Assembly: GCF_003667825.1 (NCBI RefSeq)
Contig: NZ_CP033043.1
Coordinates: forward strand, 4,596,501-4,660,500
DNA: 64,000 nucleotides
From: Metabacillus litoralis
Lineage (GTDB): Bacteria > Bacillota > Bacilli > Bacillales > Bacillaceae
Direction of reading: 5' to 3'
The position numbers were made by a program, and so were the translations under genes. Positions 1 to 9,210 of the stretch are shown here, piece by piece. A model generated the notes under the pieces. That model saw only the letters and a list, made by a program, of their open reading frames with translations, made no database searches and had not been told where the DNA came from. The stretch's first letter is position 1. Each line of letters begins with the position of its first letter.

Positions 1-10
1 TGAAAGGAAT

Positions 11-136
11 ATGCCCAACTTAAATGATAATAAATTTAGAAAGATCCAATCAGAAAGTCAAAAACAAGGGAAATCACAAGAGGAATATGCAGCAGAATTA
101 GAAAACAACAAAATGAAGGCACAGAAAAGAAAATAG
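11..136 (+). CDS. Small hydrophilic protein of unknown function (41 aa)
   Basis: A short open frame beginning MPNLNDNKFRKIQ and ending in KAQKRK, very rich in Lys, Gln, Glu and Asn, with no membrane segment. It is followed at once by a good intrinsic terminator, which supports it being a real gene end. A GAAAGGA run lies just upstream, but it sits very close to the ATG, and the frame stays open to the window edge. The true start may therefore lie outside the window. The composition is like the small spore and stress proteins common in Bacillaceae, but I cannot name a family. Confidence 0.5.
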   Translation: MPNLNDNKFRKIQSESQKQGKSQEEYAAELENNKMKAQKRK

Positions 137-145
137 TTTTTTGAG

Positions 146-175
146 AGGTAAGCTAAGCGGGTGCTTACCTTTTTT
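146..175 (+). terminator. Intrinsic terminator
   Basis: AGGTAAGC pairs with GCTTACCT around a nine-base loop and is followed by a T run. It ends the transcript of the small gene upstream. Confidence 0.8.
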
Positions 176-308
176 AAATTGACCCAAAATAATAGTTCTT
201 GTCGATAAAGTGTAGACTATGTCTGAATTTTACGAAGGAAAAATGTTTATTTTGGAATCCTCTTGTTTTTATAATGATAACAGGTATAAAAATAAGGAGA
301 ATAGTAGA

Positions 309-623
309 ATGGCATTATCTAAAGAGGATTGGAAAGTCATTGATTTTTTCACATATGAAAGAGTGTTAGTTGATTATACAGCCAGAACAATTTCTAGAAG
401 AGAAGATTATAAATTGGAAGAATTAGATACAAAATATCTTGTTGAATTAATAAAGGGAATCGGAGAGTATATACAGAAAACCTCAGATGGAATTAGAAAC
501 TCTGAAAATACGAAACTACTTATTGATAGTGGAATTTTTGACTATTTAGCAACAAAAGTAACTTTTGAATCAGAGATTAATAAACGCTTAATACATTTGC
601 AAGTATCAAATGTATTTAATTGA
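309..623 (+). CDS. Hypothetical protein (104 aa)
   Basis: I do not recognise this protein. The chosen ATG (ATGGCATTATCTAAAG) has an AAGGAGA site eight bases upstream. The same frame could be extended to 219, but no ribosome site supports that. The product begins MALSKEDWKVIDFF and is acidic, helical and soluble, with no signal peptide or membrane segment. It is very AT-rich compared with its neighbours and stands alone between a terminator and the SAM riboswitch region. That could indicate a recently acquired or poorly conserved gene. Function unknown. Confidence 0.6.
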   Translation: MALSKEDWKVIDFFTYERVLVDYTARTISRREDYKLEELDTKYLVELIKGIGEYIQKTSDGIRNSENTKLLIDSGIFDYLATKVTFESEINKRLIHLQVSNVFN

Positions 624-882
624 GTTACTTTCATAATTATTACTCTTAAATCAAAAAACGAACATCTTTCTTCACTTTGAACATGTTAACAAACAATACA
701 CAGATAAGAACATTATTAAATATGAAATTTATGCGTTTTTTGGTAACAAATGATAGATTATGAAATTGATTCAATTGATTTTTTATAATAACTATTAGAA
801 ATATTCAATTAATGATTGACATCTATCCTGTAGAGTATTAAAGTATATTTATTGTTTATTTTACTTAATCGCATAAAAAGAT
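624..882. other. Gene-free AT-rich stretch before the SAM riboswitch
   Basis: No open frame with a ribosome site is visible on either strand. It must hold the promoter for the riboswitch transcript, but I cannot place the promoter with confidence in such AT-rich DNA. Confidence 0.5.
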
Positions 883-1040
883 CTCTTATCAAGAGTGGCA
901 GAGGGACTGGCCCGATGACGCCCGGCAACCGTTCAATTAGAATTGGTGCTAAATCCTGCAAAGCTATACAGCTTTGAAAGATAAGAGAGGAGACTCCTAA
1001 AATTGTGGTGAAACCTCTCTATCTTTAGAGAGGTTTTTTT
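883..1040 (+). promoter_or_regulatory. SAM-I (S-box) riboswitch with terminator
   Basis: The aptamer at 883-987 has the S-box signature: CTCTTATC pairing with GATAAGAG as P1, then AAGAGTGGCAGAGGGA, CTGGCCCGATGACGCCCGGC and AACC. After it, AGAGAGG (984-990) can pair with CCTCTCT (1014-1020) as antiterminator. The same CCTCTCT can instead pair with AGAGAGG (1027-1033), followed by seven T, as terminator. SAM binding stabilises P1, which takes away part of the antiterminator strand, so transcription stops when SAM is plentiful. It controls the ABC transporter genes that follow. Confidence 0.96.
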
Positions 1041-1102
1041 GTTGCCTAGTATTACTAGACATAATTAAAAAGTTTTAGAGAAAATGAGGGGGCAATGCAA
1101 CG

Positions 1103-2227
1103 ATGAAAAACAGATTTTTTAATGCAGCATTTCTTTTGACAATTGTGCTGACTTTACTTGTTACAGGTTGTTCTTCAAATAGTGGAGAAACTGAATCAAC
1201 ACAAGCAAAAGGAAATCCAGAAGTATCATTAGAGAATGTGCCAGAGCGTTTTGCAAGTGGTGAAGGTGCTAAAATCAAAGTTATCCGCAAAATCGGCGGA
1301 GATGATCATACAGCTCAATTTTTAGCAGGAGCTAAAGAAGAAGGGGAAGCTTTAGGTTTTACAGTTGATGTATTTACCGCAAACGGTGATACAGCTAAAT
1401 TCCACGATGCTATTGCACAGGGCTTAGAGGAGGATTATGACGGTTTTATCATTTCACATGGAGATGATGAAGCAACTGTTGATGCTGTACAAAAGCTTGT
1501 TGATGCAGGAAAAAGTGTTGTTACATTTGATTCAAATGAAGGATTAGCTGAAATTGGTGGGGTAACATTAACTTCACAAGATGATGAGGCGTTAGCAAAG
1601 CTCGCGTTAGATCAATTAGTTCAAGATACAAACGGAGAAGCAAACATTGTTTACCTATGGGTTGACGGATTCCCACCAATGGTGAGAAGAAACGCAGTGT
1701 ACCAAGATATTCTTGCTAACAATCCAGGTATTAAAGAAGTAGAACGTTTTGGAGTTGCAGCACCAGATACATCTGTTCAAACACAAAATGCTGTAGCAGC
1801 AATGTTGAACAAACATCCAAAAGGTGAAATTGATGCAATTCTTGCAACATGGGATGCTTTTGCAATAGGTGCAGCGCGTGCGATTAAAGAAGCAGGAAGA
1901 GATGAAATTAAGATTTATGGAATTGATGTTTCAAATGCTGATCTTCAAGAAATGCAAAATGAAGGAAGCTCTTGGAAGTACACAGCAGCTGTTGATCCGA
2001 AATTAATTGGTGCAGTTGATATGAGACTGTTAGCGAAAAAGCTTGCAGGAGAAGAAACACCAGAAACGTATAATCTTGAAGCTTCACTTATTTCACAGGA
2101 AGCATTGTTACAATCAAGTGAGCCAATTAATATGGTGAATCTAGCAGATACTGTGGAAGGCTGGGGCCAATCTACTGCATTTGAAGAAGAGTGGATGAAA
2201 ACATTAAAAGAATATTATAAGAAATAA
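1103..2227 (+). CDS. Sugar-type ABC transporter substrate-binding lipoprotein
   Basis: This is the solute receptor of a ribose/galactose-class (CUT2) importer. The first 23 residues form a lipoprotein signal with lipobox LVTGC, so the protein is anchored outside the membrane. The rest (about residues 55-340) is a Peripla_BP_4 type-I binding fold, with motifs such as DGFIISHGDDEATVDAV and VVTFDSNE and a helix after ATWDAFAIGAARAIKEAG. Length (374 aa) is slightly above RbsB because of the linker. It is the first gene after the SAM riboswitch. The switch suggests a ligand tied to methionine or SAM salvage, such as 5-methylthioribose, rather than ribose. That substrate is inference. Confidence 0.85.
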   Translation: MKNRFFNAAFLLTIVLTLLVTGCSSNSGETESTQAKGNPEVSLENVPERFASGEGAKIKVIRKIGGDDHTAQFLAGAKEEGEALGFTVDVFTANGDTAKFHDAIAQGLEEDYDGFIISHGDDEATVDAVQKLVDAGKSVVTFDSNEGLAEIGGVTLTSQDDEALAKLALDQLVQDTNGEANIVYLWVDGFPPMVRRNAVYQDILANNPGIKEVERFGVAAPDTSVQTQNAVAAMLNKHPKGEIDAILATWDAFAIGAARAIKEAGRDEIKIYGIDVSNADLQEMQNEGSSWKYTAAVDPKLIGAVDMRLLAKKLAGEETPETYNLEASLISQEALLQSSEPINMVNLADTVEGWGQSTAFEEEWMKTLKEYYKK

Positions 2228-2241
2228 TGCGTTAGACTTAA

Positions 2242-2274
2242 CGAACACTCTCTAAGGTTGAGAGTGTTCGTTTT
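2242..2274 (+). terminator. Intercistronic hairpin after the binding-protein gene
   Basis: CGAACACTCTC pairs perfectly with GAGAGTGTTCG around TAAGGTT and is followed by only four T. It lies inside the operon, so it probably acts as a leaky terminator or 3-prime stabiliser that raises binding-protein levels over the ATPase and permease. Confidence 0.75.
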
Positions 2275-2339
2275 CCTCTGATTACCTCACATACATTAAA
2301 TCCCATAGAAGTGTAAAGTAGTAGAAAGGAGGCAAATTG

Positions 2340-3845
2340 ATGAATCACTCCGTATTAGAAATGAAGAAAATTTCAATTGAATTTCCTGGTGTAAAAGCAT
2401 TAGATGAGGTTGACTTTATTATGAAAAGTGGAACAACACATGCTTTAATTGGAGCGAACGGTGCTGGAAAATCAACACTAATGAAGGTGCTATCTGGTTC
2501 GTATTCTCACTATACCGGGGATATTTTAATCGATCAGATCAATACGATCATCAAATCACCTAGAGATGCTCAAAGAAATGGTATACAAATTGTCCATCAA
2601 GAAGTAGACACTGCCCTTATCCCTTATTTAACAGTTGGAGAAAATATTATGCTGACAAAGACTGTGAATGAAATGGGAAAGAAACAATTTATTCAATGGA
2701 AAAAGCTGCATGAACAAGCAACAACAATATTAAACAGCTTGAATATAAAAGTATCCTCCACGAAACTTGTTAGCGAATTAACTTTGGCTGAGAAGCAAAT
2801 GGTTCTTATTGCAAGAACAGTTTCTTCGGATTGTAAATTTTTGATTTTAGATGAACCAACTGCACCATTAAGTCACTCTGAAACAGTGGAATTGTTCCGC
2901 ATAGTTCGTGAACTAAAAGAGAAGAATGTTGGGATTATCTTTATATCCCATCGTCTTCCTGAAATTTTTGAAATATGTGATGACATTTCAATTATGAGAA
3001 ATGGAAAGCTTGTAACTCACGAAAAGATAAGTGAAACAACACCTAATCGAGTAGTGGAAAGCATGCTAGGAAAAGAGCTAGAGGAGCAATTTCCTATAAA
3101 AGCAATTCATCCAGGAGAATTGCTCTTTGAAGTAAATCATTTAAGTGATTTTGACAAGCTGAATTCTGTTTCATTACAGATTCGTCATGGTGAGATTGTC
3201 GGGATCGCAGGTCTTGTAGGTGCAGGGAAGACAGAATTGTGCAAGGCATTATTTGGGGAGACAAAAGTAAAATCCGGTGAGTTAAAACTTAAAGGAAAGA
3301 AATTGTCAATCTCCAACCCATACCAAGCTGTAAAATCTGGAATTGCCTTAGTACCCGAAGAAAGGCGAAAAGAAGGCATTCTTGTTCAAGAGTCTGTTGT
3401 GACCAATTTAACTGCAGCGAATCTGGGGGCATTTACCAAGCCATTTAGCTTTTTGAATCGAAAAGCAGAAAAGCAAAAGGCAGTTGAGTTAATAAAAAGT
3501 TTAGGGATAAAAACGCCTTCAGAGGAAACAAAAGTGCAAAACTTATCTGGAGGTAATCAACAAAAAATCGCAATAGGTAAATGGCTAATAACCGACGCGG
3601 ATGTCTATATTTTTGATGAACCAACTAAGGGTGTTGATGTTGGTGCTAAAAAAGATATCTTTGACCTAATCAGTGAGCTTGCGAGTAGAGGAAAAGCGAT
3701 TATTTATGCATCTTCTGAATTGGCCGAGATTATAGGTATTACAAACAGATTATATGTCCTATATGATGGTCAAGTTGCTAAGGAATTAGCAACAGATGCA
3801 ACGAATGAAGAAGAACTATTATATTATTCAACAGGAGGCAACTAG
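2340..3845 (+). CDS. Sugar-type ABC transporter ATP-binding protein (two ATPase domains)
   Basis: A 501-aa RbsA/MglA-like tandem ATPase that powers the importer. The N-terminal domain has Walker A GANGAGKST (about residues 38-46) and Walker B FLILDEPTAPLS, but the signature is the degenerate LTLAEKQ. The C-terminal domain has the altered Walker A GLVGAGKTEL, signature LSGGNQQK and Walker B VYIFDEPTKGVDVG. This asymmetry is normal for CUT2 ATPases. ATG at 2340 is chosen over TTG at 2337 because AGGAGG lies seven bases before it. It is separated from the binding-protein gene by a hairpin and joined to the permease gene by a one-base gap. Confidence 0.9.
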   Translation: MNHSVLEMKKISIEFPGVKALDEVDFIMKSGTTHALIGANGAGKSTLMKVLSGSYSHYTGDILIDQINTIIKSPRDAQRNGIQIVHQEVDTALIPYLTVGENIMLTKTVNEMGKKQFIQWKKLHEQATTILNSLNIKVSSTKLVSELTLAEKQMVLIARTVSSDCKFLILDEPTAPLSHSETVELFRIVRELKEKNVGIIFISHRLPEIFEICDDISIMRNGKLVTHEKISETTPNRVVESMLGKELEEQFPIKAIHPGELLFEVNHLSDFDKLNSVSLQIRHGEIVGIAGLVGAGKTELCKALFGETKVKSGELKLKGKKLSISNPYQAVKSGIALVPEERRKEGILVQESVVTNLTAANLGAFTKPFSFLNRKAEKQKAVELIKSLGIKTPSEETKVQNLSGGNQQKIAIGKWLITDADVYIFDEPTKGVDVGAKKDIFDLISELASRGKAIIYASSELAEIIGITNRLYVLYDGQVAKELATDATNEEELLYYSTGGN

Positions 3846-3846
3846 G

Positions 3847-4845
3847 ATGGCAGATGTAAATCCTGTACAATCAACCAATTCAAAGAAATCATTTGATCTT
3901 TTTCAGTTTTTATATAAGTATGGAACCATTTTAACAATATTTATCTTAATAGCTGTTTTTGCTGTATCCAACCCAACATTTATTCAAGGAAATAACATAA
4001 TTAATATCTTAAGATCCATATCCATTGTGACAATTATTGCAATTGGTATCACGATTTCTCTTTCTGTTAATGGTTTTGATTTATCTGTGGGATCTGTTGC
4101 TTCTTTATCAAATGCAATTGTTATTTCAATGTTTGTTTGGTTTTCACAAAACACATTCATTGCAATACTTTCTGCTATTATTGCATCTTTAATAGTTGGT
4201 ATTTTGAACTCATTTATTATCGTAAAGTTAAAGGTGCCGGATATGTTACTAACTCTGGCCACTATGTTTATTGTTCAAGGTATTGCATTAACATATACAA
4301 AGGGTGCGACCGTTTCGCAAAACATGGTTATGCCTGATGGGACCTTTGCAACAGGTATGATCAGTCCTGTTTTTGAAAAGATTGGCCAAGTACCATGGAT
4401 TATTATCATCATGATCATCGTGGTTGTTGTGGTACATGTTTTTCTAACCTATACAAAACATGGGCGCTATATGTATGTGATTGGGGGAAATATAGAAGCT
4501 GCGAGACTATCAGGAATACCTGTTAATAAATATAAAGTTGTAGCCTATCTTCTTTCAGCACTTTTTGCAGCAATTGGTGGTATTGTTTTGGCTTCAAGAG
4601 TCATGACTGCTGAAATAAATGCGGGTTCTCCCTACTTAATGGACTCTGTTGCGGCAGCATTTATCGGGTTCTCCGTTTTAGGAGCAGGAAAGCCAAATGC
4701 ATTTGGAACATTTGTCGGAGCTGTTTTAATTGGAATCCTTCAAAATGGGCTTGTAATGATGTCAGTTCCTTATTATGCAATGGATATTGTAAAGGGAACA
4801 GTTCTTGCATTTGCCCTTGCACTAACTTACTATAAACAAAAATAA
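3847..4845 (+). CDS. Sugar-type ABC transporter permease
   Basis: A 332-aa RbsC-like (BPD_transp_2) integral membrane protein with about nine or ten hydrophobic segments. The conserved loop SVNGFDLSVGSVASLSNAIV follows the second helix, as in ribose permeases, and GAGKPNAFGTFVGAVLIG comes near the C terminus. The ATG at 3847 has AGGAGGC just upstream, overlapping the end of the ATPase gene. The longer frame from 3796 would overlap that gene heavily. It forms the channel of the SAM-regulated importer. A terminator follows. Confidence 0.9.
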   Translation: MADVNPVQSTNSKKSFDLFQFLYKYGTILTIFILIAVFAVSNPTFIQGNNIINILRSISIVTIIAIGITISLSVNGFDLSVGSVASLSNAIVISMFVWFSQNTFIAILSAIIASLIVGILNSFIIVKLKVPDMLLTLATMFIVQGIALTYTKGATVSQNMVMPDGTFATGMISPVFEKIGQVPWIIIIMIIVVVVVHVFLTYTKHGRYMYVIGGNIEAARLSGIPVNKYKVVAYLLSALFAAIGGIVLASRVMTAEINAGSPYLMDSVAAAFIGFSVLGAGKPNAFGTFVGAVLIGILQNGLVMMSVPYYAMDIVKGTVLAFALALTYYKQK

Positions 4846-4852
4846 GAATGTA

Positions 4853-4885
4853 AAAAGGTTACTGGAGCTTTCAGTAGCCTTTTTG
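4853..4885 (+). terminator. Intrinsic terminator
   Basis: AAAAGGTTACTG pairs with CAGTAGCCTTTTT, followed by T-rich DNA. It ends the SAM-regulated operon. Confidence 0.85.
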
Positions 4886-4934
4886 TTATTGGCTCTGAGC
4901 ATCTTCAATCGACATCCTTCTATAAATATCGGGT

Positions 4935-4947
4935 GGTGACAGGCACC
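4935..4947 (+). repeat. Short palindromic motif GGTGACAGGCACC
   Basis: A near-palindromic, GC-rich word in AT-rich intergenic DNA. A related word, GGTGCCTGGCAC, lies at 35226. Words of this kind recur between genes in Bacillaceae genomes. Function unknown. Confidence 0.5.
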
Positions 4948-5033
4948 CCTTCAACTGTATATTTATAAGTAAATTTATAAATGATTCTTCATAAACCTAA
5001 TATCTTTTTTTGTCATAATATCTTACAAAGGAA

Positions 5034-5061
5034 TTGACAGTATTTTATTTAGTCTTAAAAT
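5034..5061 (+). promoter_or_regulatory. Candidate sigma-A promoter of the amino acid transporter operon
   Basis: TTGACA (5034-5039), a 16-base spacer and TAAAAT (5056-5061). It would give a leader of about 195 nt before the binding-protein gene. Within that leader GAAGTAT (5133-5139) and ATACTTC (5163-5169) form an inverted repeat enclosing the palindrome TGTATTTAAATACA (5140-5153), a possible operator. The leader holds an open frame with no ribosome site, which I do not count as a gene. Confidence 0.55.
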
Positions 5062-5263
5062 TAAAGGAAGAAATAGTAATTTGTTACAAGTATTTTGAAA
5101 ATAAAACCTATTCTAATAAAAGATTTTTATACGAAGTATTGTATTTAAATACATATACTGATATACTTCATACATGCATATATATTATAAATGCTAAAAA
5201 CTATGTATCTTACATAGTCATTTAAATAGTTAAGAGATTAAGAGAAATAAGGGGGAGCTAGAA

Positions 5264-6091
5264 ATGAAAAAAGGGTTATTTATATCTGTCCTTATGCTTT
5301 CATTTTTGTTTTTGTTAGCAGCTTGTGGGACTAGTCAGGAAACAACTAGTGGTGAAGGAAGCGAATCAGGTGAAACGGAAGAGAAGAAAACATTAAGAGT
5401 TGTTACTGATGCTGCATATGCACCATTTGAGTATCAAGATAAAGGTGAAATTGTTGGATTTGATGTTGATTTTATTGAAGCAGTAGCTGAAGAAGCAGGT
5501 TATGAAATTGAAATTGAACATGTTGGCTGGGATCCTTTATTCGTTGAGATTAAAGATGAGATTGCGGATTTTGGGATATCTGCTATTACAATAAACGATG
5601 ATCGTAAACAAACATATGACTTCTCTGTACCATACTTTTTATCAACAAACAAAATCTTAGTTCCTGAAGGCAGTGACATTGCATCTGCTGCAGACTTAGA
5701 AGGTAAAGTGGTAGCTGTTCAAGCAGGAACAACTGGTCAAGAAGCAGTTGAAGGAATTATGGGGAAAAACAATAAAAACATGAAACAATTTGAAAACAAT
5801 AACTTAGCGATTATGGAGCTTACTAGCGGTGGTGCTGACGCAGTAGTTGCTGATAATACAGTTGTTGAAGAATATGTGAAAAATAATCCAGATCAAAAGT
5901 TAACGGTGGTTGAAGATACAGAAAGCTTTGCTTCTGAATACTATGGGTTAATGTTCCCGAAAGGTAGCGAACTTAAAGCTGAATTTGACGAAGCGATTAA
6001 CAAAGTGCTAGACAGCGGGAAATATGCTGAAATCTATAACGAATGGTTCGGTTCAGATCCAGATGTTGAAAACTTAAAGGCACAGCAATAA
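5264..6091 (+). CDS. Polar/basic amino acid ABC transporter substrate-binding lipoprotein
   Basis: A 275-aa SBP_bac_3 receptor. The signal ends in lipobox LLAAC with the lipidated Cys at about residue 21. The mature part starts TLRVVTDAAYAPFEYQDKG and has the family motif IVGFDVDFIEAVAEEAG, then DFGISAITINDDRKQTYDFS. These resemble ArtP and GlnH of B. subtilis, so the ligand is probably arginine, glutamine or a similar polar amino acid. I cannot tell which. The GGGGGAG ribosome site is strong. A large hairpin separates it from the permease gene. Confidence 0.87.
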   Translation: MKKGLFISVLMLSFLFLLAACGTSQETTSGEGSESGETEEKKTLRVVTDAAYAPFEYQDKGEIVGFDVDFIEAVAEEAGYEIEIEHVGWDPLFVEIKDEIADFGISAITINDDRKQTYDFSVPYFLSTNKILVPEGSDIASAADLEGKVVAVQAGTTGQEAVEGIMGKNNKNMKQFENNNLAIMELTSGGADAVVADNTVVEEYVKNNPDQKLTVVEDTESFASEYYGLMFPKGSELKAEFDEAINKVLDSGKYAEIYNEWFGSDPDVENLKAQQ

Positions 6092-6096
6092 AGGTC

Positions 6097-6141
6097 AAAA
6101 ATTATTGCGTACCACCTTATAAAAGGTGATACGCAATTTTT
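6097..6141 (+). terminator. Strong intercistronic hairpin after the binding-protein gene
   Basis: ATTGCGTACCACCTT and AAGGTGATACGCAAT form a long stem with one mismatch around a short A-rich loop, and the 3-prime side runs into TTTTT. It sits between the binding-protein and permease genes, where it probably permits partial read-through. Confidence 0.85.
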
Positions 6142-6166
6142 GCCTTTATAGGGGAGGAAGAAAAAT

Positions 6167-6823
6167 ATGGATTTTCGTTTTGATATTATCGCTGAATATG
6201 GTCCATTTTTATTAAAGGGAACATTGTTAACAATTGGCTTGTCTTTAGCTGGTATTCTTCTAGGAACTGTTCTTGGACTTGCGATTGGCTTAGGTAAAAT
6301 GATGAATAACAAATTGCTAGCGCTTCCTTTTAAATGGTACATTACCTTTTTCCGTGGAACGCCATTATTTGTTCAAATACTATTAGTTCACTTTGGGGTA
6401 GTGCCATTTTTCACAGGTGAAACAAATGGAATTGCAGCTGCAATTATTGCACTTTCATTAAATGCTGCTGCATATATTGCCGAAATTTTTAGAGGTGGAA
6501 TTCAATCAATCGATCGAGGACAGATGGAGGCAGCACGTTCATTAGGAATGAATCATGTTCAAGCTATGAGACATGTTATTCTGCCGCAGGCTTTTAAGCG
6601 AATGATTCCTCCGTTTGGAAATGAATTTATTGTGTTAATAAAAGAATCATCTCTTGCGGCAGTTGTTGCTGCCCCAGAGATTATGTATTGGGGTCGGGCA
6701 ATGTCATCTCAATATTATCGGGTATGGGAACCATACTTAACAGTAGCTGTTATTTACTTAATTTTAACCTTAACTCTTAGCTTCTTACTAAATATACTTG
6801 AAAGAAGGTTGACGACAGAATGA
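6167..6823 (+). CDS. Polar amino acid ABC transporter permease
   Basis: A 218-aa HisM/GlnP-type permease with five hydrophobic segments. The ATPase-contact (EAA) loop reads [20 protein letters not shown], the classic form for polar amino acid importers, and the N-terminal part has [19 protein letters not shown]. The start has GGGGAGGAAG upstream. Its last four bases (ATGA) overlap the start of the ATPase gene, which shows translational coupling. Confidence 0.92.
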   Translation: MDFRFDIIAEYGPFLLKGTLLTIGLSLAGILLGTVLGLAIGLGKMMNNKLLALPFKWYITFFRGTPLFVQILLVHFGVVPFFTGETNGIAAAIIALSLNAAAYIAEIFRGGIQSIDRGQMEAARSLGMNHVQAMRHVILPQAFKRMIPPFGNEFIVLIKESSLAAVVAAPEIMYWGRAMSSQYYRVWEPYLTVAVIYLILTLTLSFLLNILERRLTTE

Positions 6824-7542
6824 TTACTGTAAAAAAATTAAAGAAATCATTTGGCGCAAACCATGTACTTAAAGATATTAATGTCACGATTAAGCCACAA
6901 GAAGTGGTTGTTGTAATAGGTCCTTCTGGTTCAGGAAAATCTACCTTCTTACGATGCCTTAACTTGCTCGAATCGGTTTCGGGCGGACAAGTTATGATAG
7001 ATGGTATTGATTTAACGGATAAAAAAACAGATATAAACAAAGTTCGTGAAGATGTAGGAATGGTTTTTCAGCAATTCAATCTTTTTCCCCATAAAACAGT
7101 TATGGAAAATATTACAATGGCACCAATAACAGTGAAAAAAATGAAGGAGGAGGTAGCGAAAGAAAAGGCATTTCAGCTCCTTCAAAAGGTAGGGTTAGCT
7201 GAAAAAGCAAATGCTTATCCAAATTCTTTGTCAGGTGGTCAAAAACAACGTGTTGCGATTGCTAGAGCATTGGCGATGGAGCCGAAAATTATGTTGTTTG
7301 ATGAACCAACTTCTGCCTTAGATCCAGAAATGGTTGGAGAGGTTCTTGAGGTTATGAAGCAATTAGCTCGAGAAGGAATGACAATGGTCGTTGTTACTCA
7401 TGAAATGGGGTTTGCAAAAGAGGTAGGTGATCGTGTGATTTTCATGGATGGTGGTTATATTATAGAAGAAAATATGCCAGAGCCTTTATTTAATGATCCA
7501 CAGCATGAAAGAACGAAATCCTTCTTAAGTAAGGTATTGTAA
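6820..7542 (+). CDS. Polar amino acid ABC transporter ATP-binding protein
   Basis: A 240-aa GlnQ/ArtR-type ATPase. Walker A is GPSGSGKST (about residues 34-42), the Q loop [10 protein letters not shown], the signature LSGGQKQR, Walker [13 protein letters not shown] and the H loop VVVTHEM. These are all canonical. It completes a binding protein-permease-ATPase operon and ends just before a terminator. Confidence 0.93.
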   Translation: MITVKKLKKSFGANHVLKDINVTIKPQEVVVVIGPSGSGKSTFLRCLNLLESVSGGQVMIDGIDLTDKKTDINKVREDVGMVFQQFNLFPHKTVMENITMAPITVKKMKEEVAKEKAFQLLQKVGLAEKANAYPNSLSGGQKQRVAIARALAMEPKIMLFDEPTSALDPEMVGEVLEVMKQLAREGMTMVVVTHEMGFAKEVGDRVIFMDGGYIIEENMPEPLFNDPQHERTKSFLSKVL

Positions 7543-7587
7543 TTCTGTATGATAATAGTATAAATGTATACTCTAGAAAATAGAGTA

Positions 7588-7615
7588 AAGGGAGACATGT
7601 TTGGTCTCCTTTTTG
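7588..7615 (+). terminator. Intrinsic terminator
   Basis: GGAGAC pairs with GTCTCC around ATGTTTG and is followed by a T run. It ends the amino acid transporter operon. Confidence 0.8.
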
Positions 7616-7788
7616 TGTTGACCACTCAAGTAATTTAGTGGATATTTTTATGGGAGATAGGTATTTGTGTGTTTGTAAGAAAGACAATTGTCCTTATAAG
7701 GAAGAAAACTCTTGATTATTTAGATGAAAAAAGAGATAATAGGAAAATAAAATTTGACTGAAAATTTTAAATAGTAGGAGTTGTGGAA

Positions 7789-9150
7789 ATGAAGGTTGTT
7801 AAGTTTGGTGGTTCTTCCTTAGCATCAGGTGAACAGCTAAAAAAAGTATTGAATATTGTCGTATCAGATCCTGATCGTAAGGTGGTTGTTGTATCTGCAC
7901 CTGGAAAACGTTATTCAGATGACATTAAAGTAACAGATTTACTTATTGAATGCGCAGAAAAGCATTTAGCAAATGAAAATGCAGACTCTGTTTTTCAAAC
8001 AATTATTGAAAGATATGAGAGCATTGTAAAAGAGTTATCTATTCCTTCTGACATTATCACTACGATTTCAGAGGACTTAAAGAATTTACTTGATGGAGAT
8101 AAAAGTAAGCCGGATAGCTATCTAGATGCAGTAAAGGCAAGTGGTGAGGATAATAATGCAAAGCTAATTGCTGCCTATTTCCAACATAGTGGTTTAAATG
8201 CACAATACGTAAATCCGAAAGATGCAGGATTACTTGTATCGGATGAACCAGGTAATGCGCAGGTATTACCTGAATCATATGAAAATTTATATAAGCTTCG
8301 TGAAAGAGAAGGAATTATTGTCTTCCCAGGCTTTTTCGGATACAGCAAAACTGGAGAGGTGCTAACATTCTCAAGAAGTGGCTCAGATATTACAGGCTCA
8401 ATTCTTGCTAATGGAATTAAAGCAGATTTATACGAAAACTTTACAGATGTTGATGCTGTGTATTCTGTTAATCCGAATATTGTTCAAGATCCAAAGGAAA
8501 TTAGTGAGCTCACTTACCGTGAAATGCGAGAGCTATCATATGCAGGTTTTTCTGTTTTTCATGATGAGGCACTAATCCCGGCATTCAGGGCTGGTATTCC
8601 AGTAAATGTTAAAAATACTAATAATCCTTCTGCTCCTGGTACAAAAATTGTGAATGAAAGATCAAATACAAATGGACCAGTTATTGGTATTGCAAGTGAT
8701 AAAGGCTTTTGCAGCATTTATGTTAGTAAATACTTAATGAATCGTGAAATCGGGTTTGGTCGTAAGCTTCTACAAATTCTAGAGGATTACGGTTTAACAT
8801 ATGAGCATGTGCCTTCGGGTATAGATGATGTAACAGTTATTTTAAGGCAAGGTCAAATGGATGAAGGTCTTGAAGAAAAGATCACGGAACGAATTATGAC
8901 TGAATTACATGCAGATGAGGTTATTATTGAACACGATCTTGTATTGATTATGGTCGTTGGTGAAGGTATGCGCCATAATGTTGGTACAACTGCCCGAGCG
9001 TCAAAAGCTCTTGCAGATGCAGGGGTAAATATTGAAATGATTAACCAAGGATCTTCTGAGGTAAGTATGATGTTTGGTGTGAAGGAACCACAAGAAAAAC
9101 GCGCTGTGCAAGCATTGTATAATGAGTTTTTTGTAGCTGTACCAGTATAA
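7789..9150 (+). CDS. yclM: Aspartokinase III (lysine/threonine-type)
   Basis: It phosphorylates L-aspartate with ATP, the entry step to lysine, threonine, methionine and diaminopimelate synthesis. The 453-aa protein begins MKVVKFGGSSLASG (kinase motif KFGGSS), has SGSDITGSILA and ENFTDVDAVYSVNP in the kinase core, and two C-terminal ACT domains with MRHNVGTTARASKAL and NIEMINQGSSEVSMMFGV. It closely resembles B. subtilis YclM as I remember that sequence. ATG at 7789 is preferred to GTG at 7783 because AGGAG lies eight bases before it. It has its own terminator and no visible lysine riboswitch upstream. Confidence 0.93.
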   Translation: MKVVKFGGSSLASGEQLKKVLNIVVSDPDRKVVVVSAPGKRYSDDIKVTDLLIECAEKHLANENADSVFQTIIERYESIVKELSIPSDIITTISEDLKNLLDGDKSKPDSYLDAVKASGEDNNAKLIAAYFQHSGLNAQYVNPKDAGLLVSDEPGNAQVLPESYENLYKLREREGIIVFPGFFGYSKTGEVLTFSRSGSDITGSILANGIKADLYENFTDVDAVYSVNPNIVQDPKEISELTYREMRELSYAGFSVFHDEALIPAFRAGIPVNVKNTNNPSAPGTKIVNERSNTNGPVIGIASDKGFCSIYVSKYLMNREIGFGRKLLQILEDYGLTYEHVPSGIDDVTVILRQGQMDEGLEEKITERIMTELHADEVIIEHDLVLIMVVGEGMRHNVGTTARASKALADAGVNIEMINQGSSEVSMMFGVKEPQEKRAVQALYNEFFVAVPV

Positions 9151-9210
9151 AAAAAGGCGTTGGGTTACTCCGTCAATTTCACAATACAAAACTAAAGTAG
9201 CACACCAATT

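Noticed and set aside
5034..5225. Open frame of 63 codons before the amino acid transporter
   Set aside because: Its first bases are the -35 box, no ribosome site precedes it, and its composition is that of random AT-rich DNA.
7616..7788. Lysine riboswitch before aspartokinase
   Set aside because: The leader is only about 170 bases, lacks the conserved lysine-box core and has no terminator before the start codon.
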